The notes under the pieces are model-generated. The model had not been told where the DNA came from and searched no databases. It worked only from the letters and a program-made list of their open reading frames with translations. Made by a program: the position numbers and the translations under genes. A stretch of DNA of 64,000 bases from Haliscomenobacter sp. (lineage in GTDB: Bacteria; Bacteroidota; Bacteroidia; Chitinophagales; Saprospiraceae), in contig JADJHZ010000006.1 in the NCBI GenBank assembly GCA_016707205.1, forward strand, positions 186,001 to 250,000, in the 5' to 3' direction. Positions 27,548 through 37,274 of the stretch are shown here, one piece after another (the stretch's first letter is position 1; each line of letters starts with the position of its first letter).

Positions 27548-28978
27548 TTATAACTCGCCTCGCCGGCTTACCAATTCTGCTTTAATTTCGTGGGCTTTTT
27601 CTTCGGTTAAATTATAGTTCCACATCACCACAATGGCCAGGCCGGCTGTGATCGCAGGAATGGTGATATCCGCAAGCCGGAGTTTAGTAATGGTTTCTAC
27701 TGTTTGCGTAGCGGCATTTTGGTCAAAGCCAACTACTTTGAGCACGAGGCCGCCCAGGACCAGGGCCAGCCCCTGGCCCAGCTTGACCATCCACCAATAA
27801 ATCGCGCCGAAAGTACCTTCTTTTCGCGGCATGCCGTTGTTGAGCTCATCCAAATCGCAAACGTCGGCCGTCATAGACATCATCAGCGTGAATAACCCGC
27901 CGATTCCAAAGGCAATTAATGGAAGGGGCAGAAACATCATCCAGGGGTTGTCCGGATTGAAACCCCACCACTTTAATACGTAGCCCACCATAGAAATCGC
28001 CGTGGAAGCGATAAATGCCCTTCTTTTCCCCCATTGGTTCGACATCCAGGTAATGACCGGAATCGTTAAAAATGCCGTGGCAATGGCGCTGATCGTGGAA
28101 AACCAAGCAGGCCAGTTTCCTGCAAGGTCATATTTTCCGTTGAACAAATAAAACACGATAATGAAGTAGCTGAACGAAGCCACCATCTGAAATCCGTTAA
28201 ACACCAGGAAGGTGGCGCCGCATAGCCTCAGGAAAGGCACGTTTTTTGAGATCAGGACCATATTTCGCCCGAGGCTTTTCAGGTTATTCCACAAGTTTTT
28301 AAACGTAATCGTATCTCTGTTTTGCAGGTTGGTTTGATCGATCTCCTTGCACAGAATAGCCGGAAGGATTCCCAGCATCAGGCAAATCCCTCCTACTACA
28401 ATGGAAAGCCTTTGAACCCCAATGGCCTGGGTTGCAAATAAGTTTGGATTGGCGATTAACACCCAAAACCAAGGCACAATCATCCAGGCAAATTGGCTGA
28501 TGGTTTGGGAAAAGCCCATCAGGCGCGTTCGCTCTTTGTAATCGAAGGTCATCTCATACCCCAGGCCTATCAGCGGCGTAGAGAAAATGGTATTCCCGGT
28601 TAAAAACACCAGCGACATGATCAGAAAATACCAGAAATTATACGTCTGGGAGTTTTCCGGATTCATTTGCCACAACGCCATGAAAAACAGACCACTCAGA
28701 ATAGCGCCAGTAAAAATATACGGCCGCCGGCGCCCCCAACGCGACGTGGTGTTGTCCGAAACATACCCCATGATAGGGTCTGTGATGGCGTCGTAAATCC
28801 TGGGCAAACCACCCAGCAACCCGGCCAGGAATGGATCCATACCGAATGCCGTAAGCAGGAAAAAGGAAAAAACGCCCAACGATCCGGGGAGCAGGTTATT
28901 CACCAGGTGCCCTGCCCCGAAGGCTGCTTTTTGCACCATTGGGACCCGGTCCCTGGTTGCTGTTTGGTAGCTTGCCAT
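27548..28978 (-). CDS. GPH-family (MelB-like) oligosaccharide:cation symporter
   Basis: The product is 476 residues, strongly hydrophobic, with about twelve predicted membrane helices. The loop signature 'YDAITDPIMGYVSDNTTSRWGRRRPYI' is the MelB/GPH motif with the conserved Asp and Arg cluster. It should move a glycoside across the inner membrane with H+ or Na+. Its start shares one base with the GH30 stop (TAATG), and leaderless GH17 genes follow 19 bp later. The context points to beta-1,3- or beta-1,6-gluco-oligosaccharides as cargo, which is an inference from neighbours. Confidence 0.9.
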   Translation of the reverse strand: MASYQTATRDRVPMVQKAAFGAGHLVNNLLPGSLGVFSFFLLTAFGMDPFLAGLLGGLPRIYDAITDPIMGYVSDNTTSRWGRRRPYIFTGAILSGLFFMALWQMNPENSQTYNFWYFLIMSLVFLTGNTIFSTPLIGLGYEMTFDYKERTRLMGFSQTISQFAWMIVPWFWVLIANPNLFATQAIGVQRLSIVVGGICLMLGILPAILCKEIDQTNLQNRDTITFKNLWNNLKSLGRNMVLISKNVPFLRLCGATFLVFNGFQMVASFSYFIIVFYLFNGKYDLAGNWPAWFSTISAIATAFLTIPVITWMSNQWGKRRAFIASTAISMVGYVLKWWGFNPDNPWMMFLPLPLIAFGIGGLFTLMMSMTADVCDLDELNNGMPRKEGTFGAIYWWMVKLGQGLALVLGGLVLKVVGFDQNAATQTVETITKLRLADITIPAITAGLAIVVMWNYNLTEEKAHEIKAELVSRRGEL

Positions 28979-30481
28979 TATTGATGGTTTATTTGGTTAA
29001 ACAAGATCGTCTGAATCGCCTTTGCACTTATGGTCAAAGGGTATGTTTTTCCTTCCAGGGCGAGTTGAAGGGTTCGTGCTTTTTCATCCGGGTTGAAAAC
29101 TACCACGGCGATGCTGCCATCCGGGTTTTTCGCCGCAGTCGCCATCAGGGTTTTATGTGGGTTTTCAAGGCCGATCCGGACCGCGTCCGGGCGGATAAAC
29201 TTGCTGAAATGCGCCATCGTATAGTAGAGGGGTGTGAAGTAGGCCTCATCGCGTTCGGGGTCTACCAGGACCGGCGCGACGCACCAGTTTTTAAACCAAT
29301 TGGGGCCCCCCTGCCGGTCCAGCACCATGTTCCAGTCGATCCAGCCATCGACGTAGTTGTTGAGGCAGCCGATAATATCCCGGGCATACCGAAATACGGG
29401 GACGTATTTTGGGTGCAGGTGTTTTTTATCCTCCGGCGCCCAATCCCAGCCCCAATCCGTTGCCTCTTTGCTCCAATACCAGGCATCGTCCTTCCATTTG
29501 GGCACCTCGGCATCAATGCAGGCCTCGGTCTGAATCAGGTGCTTGTCCGGCGCTTTTTGGTGCGCGTACTGCAATGCTTCGGGGAAATAATCGTAGGTGC
29601 TTTCGTACCAATGAATGGCGGTGCCGGCGTAATATTTGGCCGGACGCCTCATCCCGGTACATGACGTCTACCCAATCCTTTAATTCGGCCCGGTTTTGGT
29701 CGTAGCCCAAAATGCGCACGTCGCCCAGGCCGTCTTTTTCCAGGGTTGGCCCCAGGTAATTGTTTACAAAATCCGTCATTTCCTGGGGCGTGAACAGCAT
29801 GCTTTCCCAGTTGTTCCCGTTCCCATGCGGCTCATTTTCCACAGTAATCCCCCAAATGGGTATTCCTTCCTTTTGATAGGCGCTAACGTATTTTGAAAAA
29901 AACCTGGCCCAGGTGTCGCGGTATTCGGGCAGCAGTTTCCCCCCTACCCACGCCTGATTATCTTTCATCCAGGGCGGCGCTGTCCAGGGGGAAGCAATGA
30001 TCTTGAACCCTTCCCTGGAAGTTTTTTGCGCCTCCTGGATCATCGGGATAAGATCGGCGCGGTCTTCGTCGATAGAAAAATGCTCCAGGTTGCGATCGCC
30101 GGGAACCGGCGCGTAGGAGTACTGGCTCAATGAAAAATCGCAGGAGTTGATATGCGTTCGGGTCAGGGAATACTGGGCGCCCTGTTCGCTGAAATAGGCA
30201 GTGATGATTTCTTTGCGTTTTTCAGGGCTCATGCGGTTCAGCAAATAAGCCGAACTCTCGGTAAACGCCCCTCCAAATCCCGTGATGCGCTGAAACGTTT
30301 TTTCCGGATTAATGGCCAGGAGAATAGCTTCTCCGGAAGGAACCTCCGGTTCGATTTGCTGAAGTTTATTACCGCTCGCCGAAGTTTCGTATACGTCCAT
30401 AGACCAGGTATTGCCGGATGGTTTACAGCTGGTGACCCCTTGAATAAGGAGGATTATTAGGAGGAGGTGTTCCCATTTCAT
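28978..30481 (-). pseudogene. GH30 glucanase lipoprotein, frameshifted
   Basis: Two frames join into one GH30 protein of about 500 residues. The first (ATG at 30479-30481) has lipobox 'GVTSC' (Cys19), 'ITGFGGAFTESSAYLL', 'IIASPWTAPPWMKDN' and acid/base E217 in 'TVENEP'. The second resumes with 'KYYAGTAIHWYE', holds nucleophile 'QTEAC' and ends with the beta-sandwich. The frames part near 29638-29643 (TCCGGCC on the minus strand); one base fewer gives a continuous 'DEASAKYYAG'. GH30 members of this kind are endo-beta-1,6-glucanases or glucosylceramidase-like. In this locus, removal of beta-1,6 branches from laminarin is likely. Codons on both sides of the break look normal, so a recent mutation or read error is probable. 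Confidence 0.8.
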
Positions 30482-30495
30482 GTCATGCGCGTTTT

Positions 30496-33400
30496 TTAAA
30501 GCAACCGATCGGGGGATAAATATACCTTAACCTGCCGGATTTCTCCTGTCCGGTTCCATATCTTTTGGGAATCCGCCTCGTTTATAACCAGCAGAGCGGA
30601 ACGTTGCGAAGTTCCGTTGGCGTAGGTGATTTCCATTGCTTCTTTTTCAGCGAGCACATAGATTACGGGCGTCTGGCAATAGGTAAAGAACAAAGCACCG
30701 GCTTCCAGGGTAAGCGATTGCAGTTCGCCTGCCACGCCGGCATATTGGACGATGCGGGGCGCCAGGGAGAATTCGCTCCTCCGAAGCATAACCGGATGAA
30801 AATGCAGTTTGCCATCGTGGGCGGCAATGCCTAATTCTCCGAACCGGCATAAAATATCTTCTTTCACCTGACCGGTCATGCCAGGTTGCTGCGCACCTTT
30901 GCCCTGCGGCGTGTGCGAGTAGGGGTCGGTAGGAAATGCCCCGTACAAGGCCGGGGATTTGTGGACGCCAATTCCTTCTGTTATGGCGAAATAATGCGCC
31001 AGCAGTTGGCCGGTTATATTCTCATCCGTTCCTTGTTCCCGCGCTTTCTGGCAGGTTTCCAGCACCGCCAGGCGCAGCTTGGACACCATGTGCCAATAGA
31101 TCGATCCTAACCCCTCGTACCCGAAAAACGTCCCGCTTCTGCCGGTAAACGCTTTATGATGAAACACTTCTTCGAACAGGCTTAACAACGCGTTCCTTTC
31201 GGCAGAGGAATATGCTCCGCTCAGGTCCAGCGCGGCCTCCAGATCGTTCGCATTTTTGAAATTCCCGTTAAAGTGGAAATGACCATGTAGGTCTTGTTCC
31301 AAAATAGGCCAGTACGCTCCCCCGGTCAACTTAGCGTGAAGGATGGATGATTTCAGCAAGTCCTCCGAAATCGTATTTTTCTGCAGAAACCCGGGCAGGT
31401 CTTTGTTGGGATAGAGCAGGTAGCTGTTCTGATCGGCCCGGTACAACGCGCTCGCCCGGAGGGCATCCAAAACCTGCAAGCTTTCCTCTGCAGAAAGGTA
31501 TCCGGAACTAAGTGCCGCGACCTGCCCTTCCAGCATCTCGCTTAAATGGGAAACAGGCGCTGCGTTTTCTTCTATGGTCACTATATTGTAGGCGTGAAAC
31601 AAGCGGTCGGCCCTTTGATTGGCCTGGATCGAATGTTCTAAAAAGGACAGCGCCGTTTCCGAAAACGAGGCAAGGCCGGCCAGAGAAACCGCCCGGCTGT
31701 GCCCGGAGAAGCCTCGTGCATAGATCTGTTTCCGGAACGCGCTTGCCGCTTCGCCTAAAAGATCCATCATCCGTTTGCGGGCTTCGCCGGTAATTTTTCC
31801 TTTCAGTAGCCCTTCGTTTTCCTGTAAGGCCTTGCTTACGCGATCGTAAAAGCCGGCCACTTCGTCCGAGACCAGCACGTTTTCCAGGTCGGATCCGGCG
31901 ACTAACTCGCGGAAGTACCGGATAAATCGCCTCAAATAAAACAGGGTCACCATGGAAACCCCATTTCCTACGAGCGCATTGTTGGCATCATTCCATTCCG
32001 GCCGCTGGGTATTCATCCAGATCCCGCCTTCCGGAATAAAATTGGAAAGCTTGGCGAGAACGGAGGCCAGTATTTTTTCAATAAAATTAACGCGGACGAC
32101 CTCGCCGCTTTGATTTTTCAATAAAGCTCCGTCCGCGCCTTCGTTCTTTTTGTGTTCTTCGATCGACCCGTTTAATTCAAAATCAAAGTCAATGGTATCT
32201 TTGGGATTCCGAAGAATCTCCCGGTAGGGTTTTATTTTATAGGGCACATTCGCATAAACAAACCAGGGTTTATCGAACAGGCCGGGCAACAGGTCCGGTT
32301 CGTGCTGGTGGGCGAATTCCAGGAACTTTAACAAATAAATGATTTGGTGATCCCCCCAATAGCCGATATACGACCAGGGGTCGTCGGGTTCAATGGTTTC
32401 CCAATCAAATCCGTCTTTCGTAATGCGGTACGGGTTATAGCCGTCGAAGGTGGAAGCATTCAGAAACTTAAAGATCATGCCTTCGATAAACGGTGGGTAA
32501 GACCAGGCTAAAGCCTCCCAATTTTGGAAAATATCGCGCCAGTTTCCCTCGTAATCCAGGATTTTAGATCCATCGGTTTCGCTTCGGGTATTTATGGAAA
32601 AAGTGTTCCATGGACGGGAAGGGTCGCCATGCCTCCGGCTGAATTTGAGGGGAAGGTATTCCGTGGCCAGACGGATCCAATCCGGGTCTTCCGCATTGGT
32701 CCGCAGGGATTGCAGCTCAAATAACGAAAATGCGGAGTTAAGCAGTTGGAGTTTATCCCGGCCGGTTTGGCCGGCGAGCCGGTTCGCTTTTTCCAGGTAG
32801 GTTAGAAAATCTTCCTTGCCGATGGCATAGTTTTCATCAAAAATTCCTCCGCGCATCACATTGAACAGCACATTGGACAAATGACGGGAGTCTTGAAGCG
32901 GATCTGCGCTCGCCTGCAATCCATCGGCGGAGGCAATCAGTTTCAGCAAATTCTCCGTTCCCAGGTCAATATCTTGTTGAATAAGCTCCTCCAGGTTGGG
33001 ATCGCTTTTAATACTTGCCATCAAGCGAACAACTGCCGAATGGCTTTGATTGACGTTGGCGACGATCATCCACGCCCGCTCTGAATTGGGAGAGAGAATG
33101 ATTTCTTTTACAACAAAATAAGCGCCCTTCTCCCCTTTGACGTCGGTTTCCTGGGTTGCGTTTCCACCTCTCCGGAACGATTTCAACTGGAAAGAGGAAA
33201 GCAAACGGACCGGGTTATCCAGGCCCAGCGAAAACGCCACGTTGGTCTTGAGCGCTTCGCTGGGTTCGGCTTTATCGACGATGATGGCACTAAGGGCAAA
33301 CAAACCCAATCCGGAACCGGGTTCCAATTCGCTGCGTTTGTAGGCGTCGGCCAGGTTGCTGGATCGGCTTTGAAGATCGCTGCCTACTCCATGAGGCACG

Positions 33401-33939
33401 ATATTTTGAATGCCGTCCAACAGGCAAATTTTTCGTTCTTCGGAAGAGAAGTTGACAAGCCTGGCTTTTTTCACAAAACCAAATGCGTTGCTGAAATTCC
33501 ACTGGTATTGAAAACTAAGCCCCAGGTCGAAGTTAATTTCTTCAAAGAGGATTTTATTCCCGAGCTTGTTTTTGTACAAATGCCGGCCGGTTTCAAACCG
33601 GCCTTCAAAGCGTTCGGAAAAAGGCTCCCAAACCAGCATTTCCTGGCCTTTCCAAATTTGAAAGATGGATTTGCTCCCCGTAATGTCGGCCGATTCGGTT
33701 ATTTTATCGTCGGTATAATACGGGAATAGGGCATAGTCGGCATTTTTTCTTCCGGCCGTCAAGCCTCCATTGCTGGAAATAAACATCCAGTGATTGGAAT
33801 CGCTCACCATGCTCATGAAAAAGGGGCGCAACTCGTCTACGTTAGTGATTTTGTAGAACGATTCTCCATGGATTTCCACGGATTCAAGTGTTACCTTTTT
33901 GCCTTCCGGTTTGCCTGTTGTTGTCACGAACGTATGCAT
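30496..33939 (-). CDS. Beta-1,3-glucan phosphorylase-like enzyme (GH149/GH161 type)
   Basis: The product is 1147 residues without a signal peptide. The N-terminal half is a large beta-sandwich ('DSNHWMFISSNGGLTAGRKNADYALFPYY', 'TGSKSIFQIW'). The C-terminal half is an (alpha/alpha)6 barrel with 'YWGDHQIIYLLKFLEF' and 'TQRPEWNDANNALVGNG', where an Asp is the likely acid. This plan belongs to the GH94-like clan of inverting phosphorylases, and the length above 1,100 residues fits GH149 or GH161 beta-1,3-glucan phosphorylases better than GH94 cellobiose phosphorylases. It would use phosphate to release glucose-1-phosphate from beta-1,3-gluco-oligosaccharides in the cytoplasm, saving ATP. Its neighbours (GH16, GH17, GH30, symporter) agree. 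Family choice comes from pattern memory, not from a search. Confidence 0.65.
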   Translation of the reverse strand: MHTFVTTTGKPEGKKVTLESVEIHGESFYKITNVDELRPFFMSMVSDSNHWMFISSNGGLTAGRKNADYALFPYYTDDKITESADITGSKSIFQIWKGQEMLVWEPFSERFEGRFETGRHLYKNKLGNKILFEEINFDLGLSFQYQWNFSNAFGFVKKARLVNFSSEERKICLLDGIQNIVPHGVGSDLQSRSSNLADAYKRSELEPGSGLGLFALSAIIVDKAEPSEALKTNVAFSLGLDNPVRLLSSFQLKSFRRGGNATQETDVKGEKGAYFVVKEIILSPNSERAWMIVANVNQSHSAVVRLMASIKSDPNLEELIQQDIDLGTENLLKLIASADGLQASADPLQDSRHLSNVLFNVMRGGIFDENYAIGKEDFLTYLEKANRLAGQTGRDKLQLLNSAFSLFELQSLRTNAEDPDWIRLATEYLPLKFSRRHGDPSRPWNTFSINTRSETDGSKILDYEGNWRDIFQNWEALAWSYPPFIEGMIFKFLNASTFDGYNPYRITKDGFDWETIEPDDPWSYIGYWGDHQIIYLLKFLEFAHQHEPDLLPGLFDKPWFVYANVPYKIKPYREILRNPKDTIDFDFELNGSIEEHKKNEGADGALLKNQSGEVVRVNFIEKILASVLAKLSNFIPEGGIWMNTQRPEWNDANNALVGNGVSMVTLFYLRRFIRYFRELVAGSDLENVLVSDEVAGFYDRVSKALQENEGLLKGKITGEARKRMMDLLGEAASAFRKQIYARGFSGHSRAVSLAGLASFSETALSFLEHSIQANQRADRLFHAYNIVTIEENAAPVSHLSEMLEGQVAALSSGYLSAEESLQVLDALRASALYRADQNSYLLYPNKDLPGFLQKNTISEDLLKSSILHAKLTGGAYWPILEQDLHGHFHFNGNFKNANDLEAALDLSGAYSSAERNALLSLFEEVFHHKAFTGRSGTFFGYEGLGSIYWHMVSKLRLAVLETCQKAREQGTDENITGQLLAHYFAITEGIGVHKSPALYGAFPTDPYSHTPQGKGAQQPGMTGQVKEDILCRFGELGIAAHDGKLHFHPVMLRRSEFSLAPRIVQYAGVAGELQSLTLEAGALFFTYCQTPVIYVLAEKEAMEITYANGTSQRSALLVINEADSQKIWNRTGEIRQVKVYLSPDRLL

Positions 33940-33973
33940 TTTTGAAAAAAGAAAAAGCGAGGGCGCGCCTGGA

Positions 33974-34819
33974 TCAGTTCCCTTGCGAATACACCTTTAC
34001 ATAATCCACCACCATACTCTGAGGGAACGGCGTTTTCGAGATCGGGAAACCGACATAGTTTCCGCCCACCGCTACATTCAGAATAAGGAAGAACGGACTG
34101 TCAAACACCCAATCGCCGGTGAGGTCGTCTGGAGTAAGCCGCTGATAAAGGACATCATCTACAAAGTAGTCGATGTAATCCTGCCCCCACTCTACGGCAA
34201 ACAAGTGGAAATCCGTATCAAACCGGCCATTGGCGAAGCCATAGGTTTTGGTAATCGCCGCGCCGCCCGAATACCCGGGCCCATGCACCGTGCCGTTGAT
34301 GATGTTCGGTTCCTGGCCCCGGAGTTCCATCACGTCGATTTCTCCGCACAGCGGCCAGCCCAGAGTTGAAACTTCGTCTCCCAGCAACCAGAAGGCGGGC
34401 CAGATACCCGGCCCGTAGGGGGTTTTAATGCGGGCTTCAAACCGGCCGTAAGCCTGGGAAAAGAGGCCTTGGGTCTTGATCCTTGCCGAGGTGAACGGTG
34501 CGCCCGAATAGGCTTCTCTTTTGGCTGTAATAACCAGGTTTCCTTTTCCGTCGAGGGCTGCGTTTTCCGGACGGTTGGTATAGTATTGCAACTCCTGGTT
34601 GCCCCAGCCGTTGGCGCCGGTTCCGATGTCAAAGGCCCATTTCGACGCATCGGGCGACTGCCCGGCGGCGCCTTCGAAATCGTCGCTCCACGTCAACTGC
34701 CAGTTGCGCTGATCGAGGGTTTGCGTATCGCTCACCTCGCAATTGGGCAACAGGAACAGGATGGCGGCCCCCAGGAGGCTTGCCGTTAAAAGGCTATTTT
34801 TGCTTGAACGCTTCATCAT
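33974..34819 (-). CDS. GH16 endo-beta-1,3-glucanase (laminarinase-type) lipoprotein
   Basis: The product is 281 residues with a lipoprotein signal ending at Cys27 (LLPNC). It is a compact GH16 beta-jelly roll: 'WSDDFEG', 'NGWGNQELQYYTNRPENA', 'GRFEARIKTPYGPGIWPAFWLLG', then the catalytic 'GEIDVMELRG' with nucleophile E160, D162 and acid/base E165. The EIDxxE form with the extra residue is typical of laminarinases. It probably stays on the outer membrane and cuts laminarin or mixed-linkage glucan. Gaps to both neighbours are 34 bp, which supports a single operon. Confidence 0.93.
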   Translation of the reverse strand: MMKRSSKNSLLTASLLGAAILFLLPNCEVSDTQTLDQRNWQLTWSDDFEGAAGQSPDASKWAFDIGTGANGWGNQELQYYTNRPENAALDGKGNLVITAKREAYSGAPFTSARIKTQGLFSQAYGRFEARIKTPYGPGIWPAFWLLGDEVSTLGWPLCGEIDVMELRGQEPNIINGTVHGPGYSGGAAITKTYGFANGRFDTDFHLFAVEWGQDYIDYFVDDVLYQRLTPDDLTGDWVFDSPFFLILNVAVGGNYVGFPISKTPFPQSMVVDYVKVYSQGN

Positions 34820-34853
34820 TTGTCGTTTCTCGGTTATTAAAAAAGGTGCACCC

Positions 34854-37247
34854 TTAGTTGTGGAAATAGACGTTGTCCACGTAAATAGTATTAGCGCCAG
34901 TCGCCCGCCCTACCAGGATCATTTGGGCAATATGGCCCCGGGTGGTTAATCCGGTAAATTCAGTTAAAGGAATGTCGTAGCTGATCCACTTTCCGGTAGC
35001 GGGTGTCTCGTAGTTCATCTGGTGTTCTTTGTCGTCGCCGCCGCCAAAACCGCCATTGGCTCCAAAATCAACCAGTTTAACGCCAAAAAAGGTAAAATCA
35101 GGGGACCAGACATCGATGTGAAAATGCGTCATACCCGAAGCATTAATCTGTTTAGCGACGGTTTCTATGCCCACAAAATCCAGCTTGGAATATTTTTTCA
35201 CCGCATTGCCGGCTATGGAAACGTCCTCCAACATGGCAGCAGACCAATCGGTTCTCCAGGTATCGACCGTCACGTTGGTATAGGCGTCGCTGAACAGCGA
35301 AATGACTTTATCCTGAGCCAGGGTTGGCGCCGGCGCCGCTACGGTAGGTACCGTGCCGCCTCCGCCTCCGCCCTCTTTGTAGAAGTAGATATTGTCCAGA
35401 TAGATCGTGCCATTCCCATCGAATTTGAACTGGTCGACCTCCTTCAGGTTTACCCCGGAAAAAGCGGAAAGGGGTATATCTACGCTGGACCACCCTTTGG
35501 TAGGAACCGTGAGGGCGTATGCCTTTTCCGACGGACCCGGGCTGATGAGAAACACGTTCAACGCGGTGGAATTACTGGTCCAGAAATCGAGATGCAAAAA
35601 TCCCATTCCGGACACATCCTGTTTCGCTGCCAACTGCATGCCCTGGTAATTCAGGCCTGCATACCTTAGGGCATTGTTGCCGGCGATGGGTTGCAGGGAA
35701 ACCTGGGTGGCTTGCCCCCAATTGGGATTAAAATCCGTGCCCGGAATATTGGTATAGGAATCGCTAAAGACGGAGATCACATTGGCTGCATTTCGCGTGG
35801 GAACAGGAGCCGCTGTCGTTGGCCCGGAAGAGCCTCCGCCCTGCCCATCGTCGTAGAAATAGATATTGTCTACAAAAACATTGGGCACATCCCCGGAAAG
35901 GACGATTTGAGCCAAATGGGCCCTGGAGGTCAGACCGGCAAACTGGGACAACGGCAAATCAATGCTTATCCAGGATTCCGATTTGAGTTGGGAGGCGGGG
36001 ATCGTTATTTCGTGCGAGGTGTTATCCGTCCCCTGGAAGGAACCATCGGGGCCAATATCGACCAAAAGGATCTTGAACACATTGGAAGGCGCTATGTTAT
36101 CCGGCGTCCAGATATCGATATGGAAGTGGGTCATTTTTTTGGCGTCGATGGTCGGGGCAGTGAACTGGATGCCCACAAAGTTGAGTTTGGTATACCGCTT
36201 GATGTCGTCTCCACCAACCTTTATGTCGAACGTCTGCGCAGTGGAATACTGCCAGTAACCATTGAAGAAGTCGACCGGAACGTTGGTATAGGCGTTGCTG
36301 AACACGGATATAACATCTTTGGCCGGTTTTGCAGGCGTTGGGGCCGGTGTCTGGGGCAAGATTGGAGCGCCCGTAGATACCACCGTCAGGGAACCCTTAG
36401 CAGGCTGGCCGGCCACTTTGGCGCTGATAACCGCCGTGCCTGCGCTCATTACTTTAACCTCGCCGGCAGCGTTCACGCTCGCCACATTGGATGCGGAAGA
36501 AGCAAACTCAAAATAAGCGGAGGAGGTTTCCACCCGTTGGTCTACGCCATTGGGCAGGTTGAACGTAGTAGAGCGGCTGATGGAATAGGTATTTCCCGTT
36601 TCGCCTTCCACGCGCTCGTCCTTCCCGTCCATGATGCTGGAACTCGCGTGGGCGATCGTTCCAAGGTTTTCAAAGCGCACTTCGTCTATCCAGAAGGTGT
36701 ACCCTTTGCCGTTCTCGGGGTCCGGACCCTCGGAGAAAAAAAACATGCCCCGTTCCGCTTTCAGTTTGGAGGCATCCGGGATAGGGATATAGTATTTTTT
36801 CCAGTTGGTATTTACCTCCAACCCGGCAATAGCTGCCTGGTATTTATTCTCTCCCAGGTCATTGCCAAAACCAACCAAACCGATCGATTCAGATTTGGAT
36901 GCTTTGGCCCAAAACGAAAGCGTATTATATCCGGAGAGGTCTCTTGGAGCGGAGGTAAAATAAACGCCCCCCGCATAGGCGCCGGCGGGGTCTTCAAAAT
37001 CGGGAACGGCGATACGCATAGAAGCCGTTCCCGCATATTTCACATCCTTGTCCACATTAAAAGCCCTAACGTCGGAGCCGCCAAAAGCGGCGTAATTCAA
37101 GCCTGGACTAAATGCGTCCAGGAATACCTCAGCAATGGCAGGGTTGGCGGCTGGTTCCAGTTCGTCCAAATCCCTTTCACAACGGGTAAAAAGCGCCAAA
37201 GAAGCTACAATCAGGCACCAAAAGGAATAGATATGCTTATTTTTCAT
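34854..37247 (-). CDS. Multi-domain surface glycan-binding lipoprotein with three tandem repeats
   Basis: The product is 797 residues with lipobox 'LALFTRC' (Cys23). Residues 38-195 form a first jelly-roll-like domain ('GTASMRIAVPDFEDP', 'YTFWIDEVRFENLG'). Residues about 205-292 resemble a bacterial Ig-like (Big2) domain ('ASVNAAGEVKVMSAGTAVISAKV'). Three related modules follow at about 311-466, 489-623 and 647-797. Each opens with 'VISVFSDAYTNV'-like sequence, contains 'MTHFHIDIWTPD'-like sequence and ends 'IYVDNVYFH'-like. Pro/Thr/Ala and poly-Gly linkers separate the modules. No catalytic motif is seen. It likely captures beta-glucan at the cell surface, in the role of SusE/SusF-type proteins, for the glycosidase-barrel protein encoded 27 bp upstream. 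Confidence 0.75.
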   Translation of the reverse strand: MKNKHIYSFWCLIVASLALFTRCERDLDELEPAANPAIAEVFLDAFSPGLNYAAFGGSDVRAFNVDKDVKYAGTASMRIAVPDFEDPAGAYAGGVYFTSAPRDLSGYNTLSFWAKASKSESIGLVGFGNDLGENKYQAAIAGLEVNTNWKKYYIPIPDASKLKAERGMFFFSEGPDPENGKGYTFWIDEVRFENLGTIAHASSSIMDGKDERVEGETGNTYSISRSTTFNLPNGVDQRVETSSAYFEFASSASNVASVNAAGEVKVMSAGTAVISAKVAGQPAKGSLTVVSTGAPILPQTPAPTPAKPAKDVISVFSNAYTNVPVDFFNGYWQYSTAQTFDIKVGGDDIKRYTKLNFVGIQFTAPTIDAKKMTHFHIDIWTPDNIAPSNVFKILLVDIGPDGSFQGTDNTSHEITIPASQLKSESWISIDLPLSQFAGLTSRAHLAQIVLSGDVPNVFVDNIYFYDDGQGGGSSGPTTAAPVPTRNAANVISVFSDSYTNIPGTDFNPNWGQATQVSLQPIAGNNALRYAGLNYQGMQLAAKQDVSGMGFLHLDFWTSNSTALNVFLISPGPSEKAYALTVPTKGWSSVDIPLSAFSGVNLKEVDQFKFDGNGTIYLDNIYFYKEGGGGGGTVPTVAAPAPTLAQDKVISLFSDAYTNVTVDTWRTDWSAAMLEDVSIAGNAVKKYSKLDFVGIETVAKQINASGMTHFHIDVWSPDFTFFGVKLVDFGANGGFGGGDDKEHQMNYETPATGKWISYDIPLTEFTGLTTRGHIAQMILVGRATGANTIYVDNVYFHN

Positions 37248-37274
37248 CGGTTGCTTTTTTACAGAATATACGAA

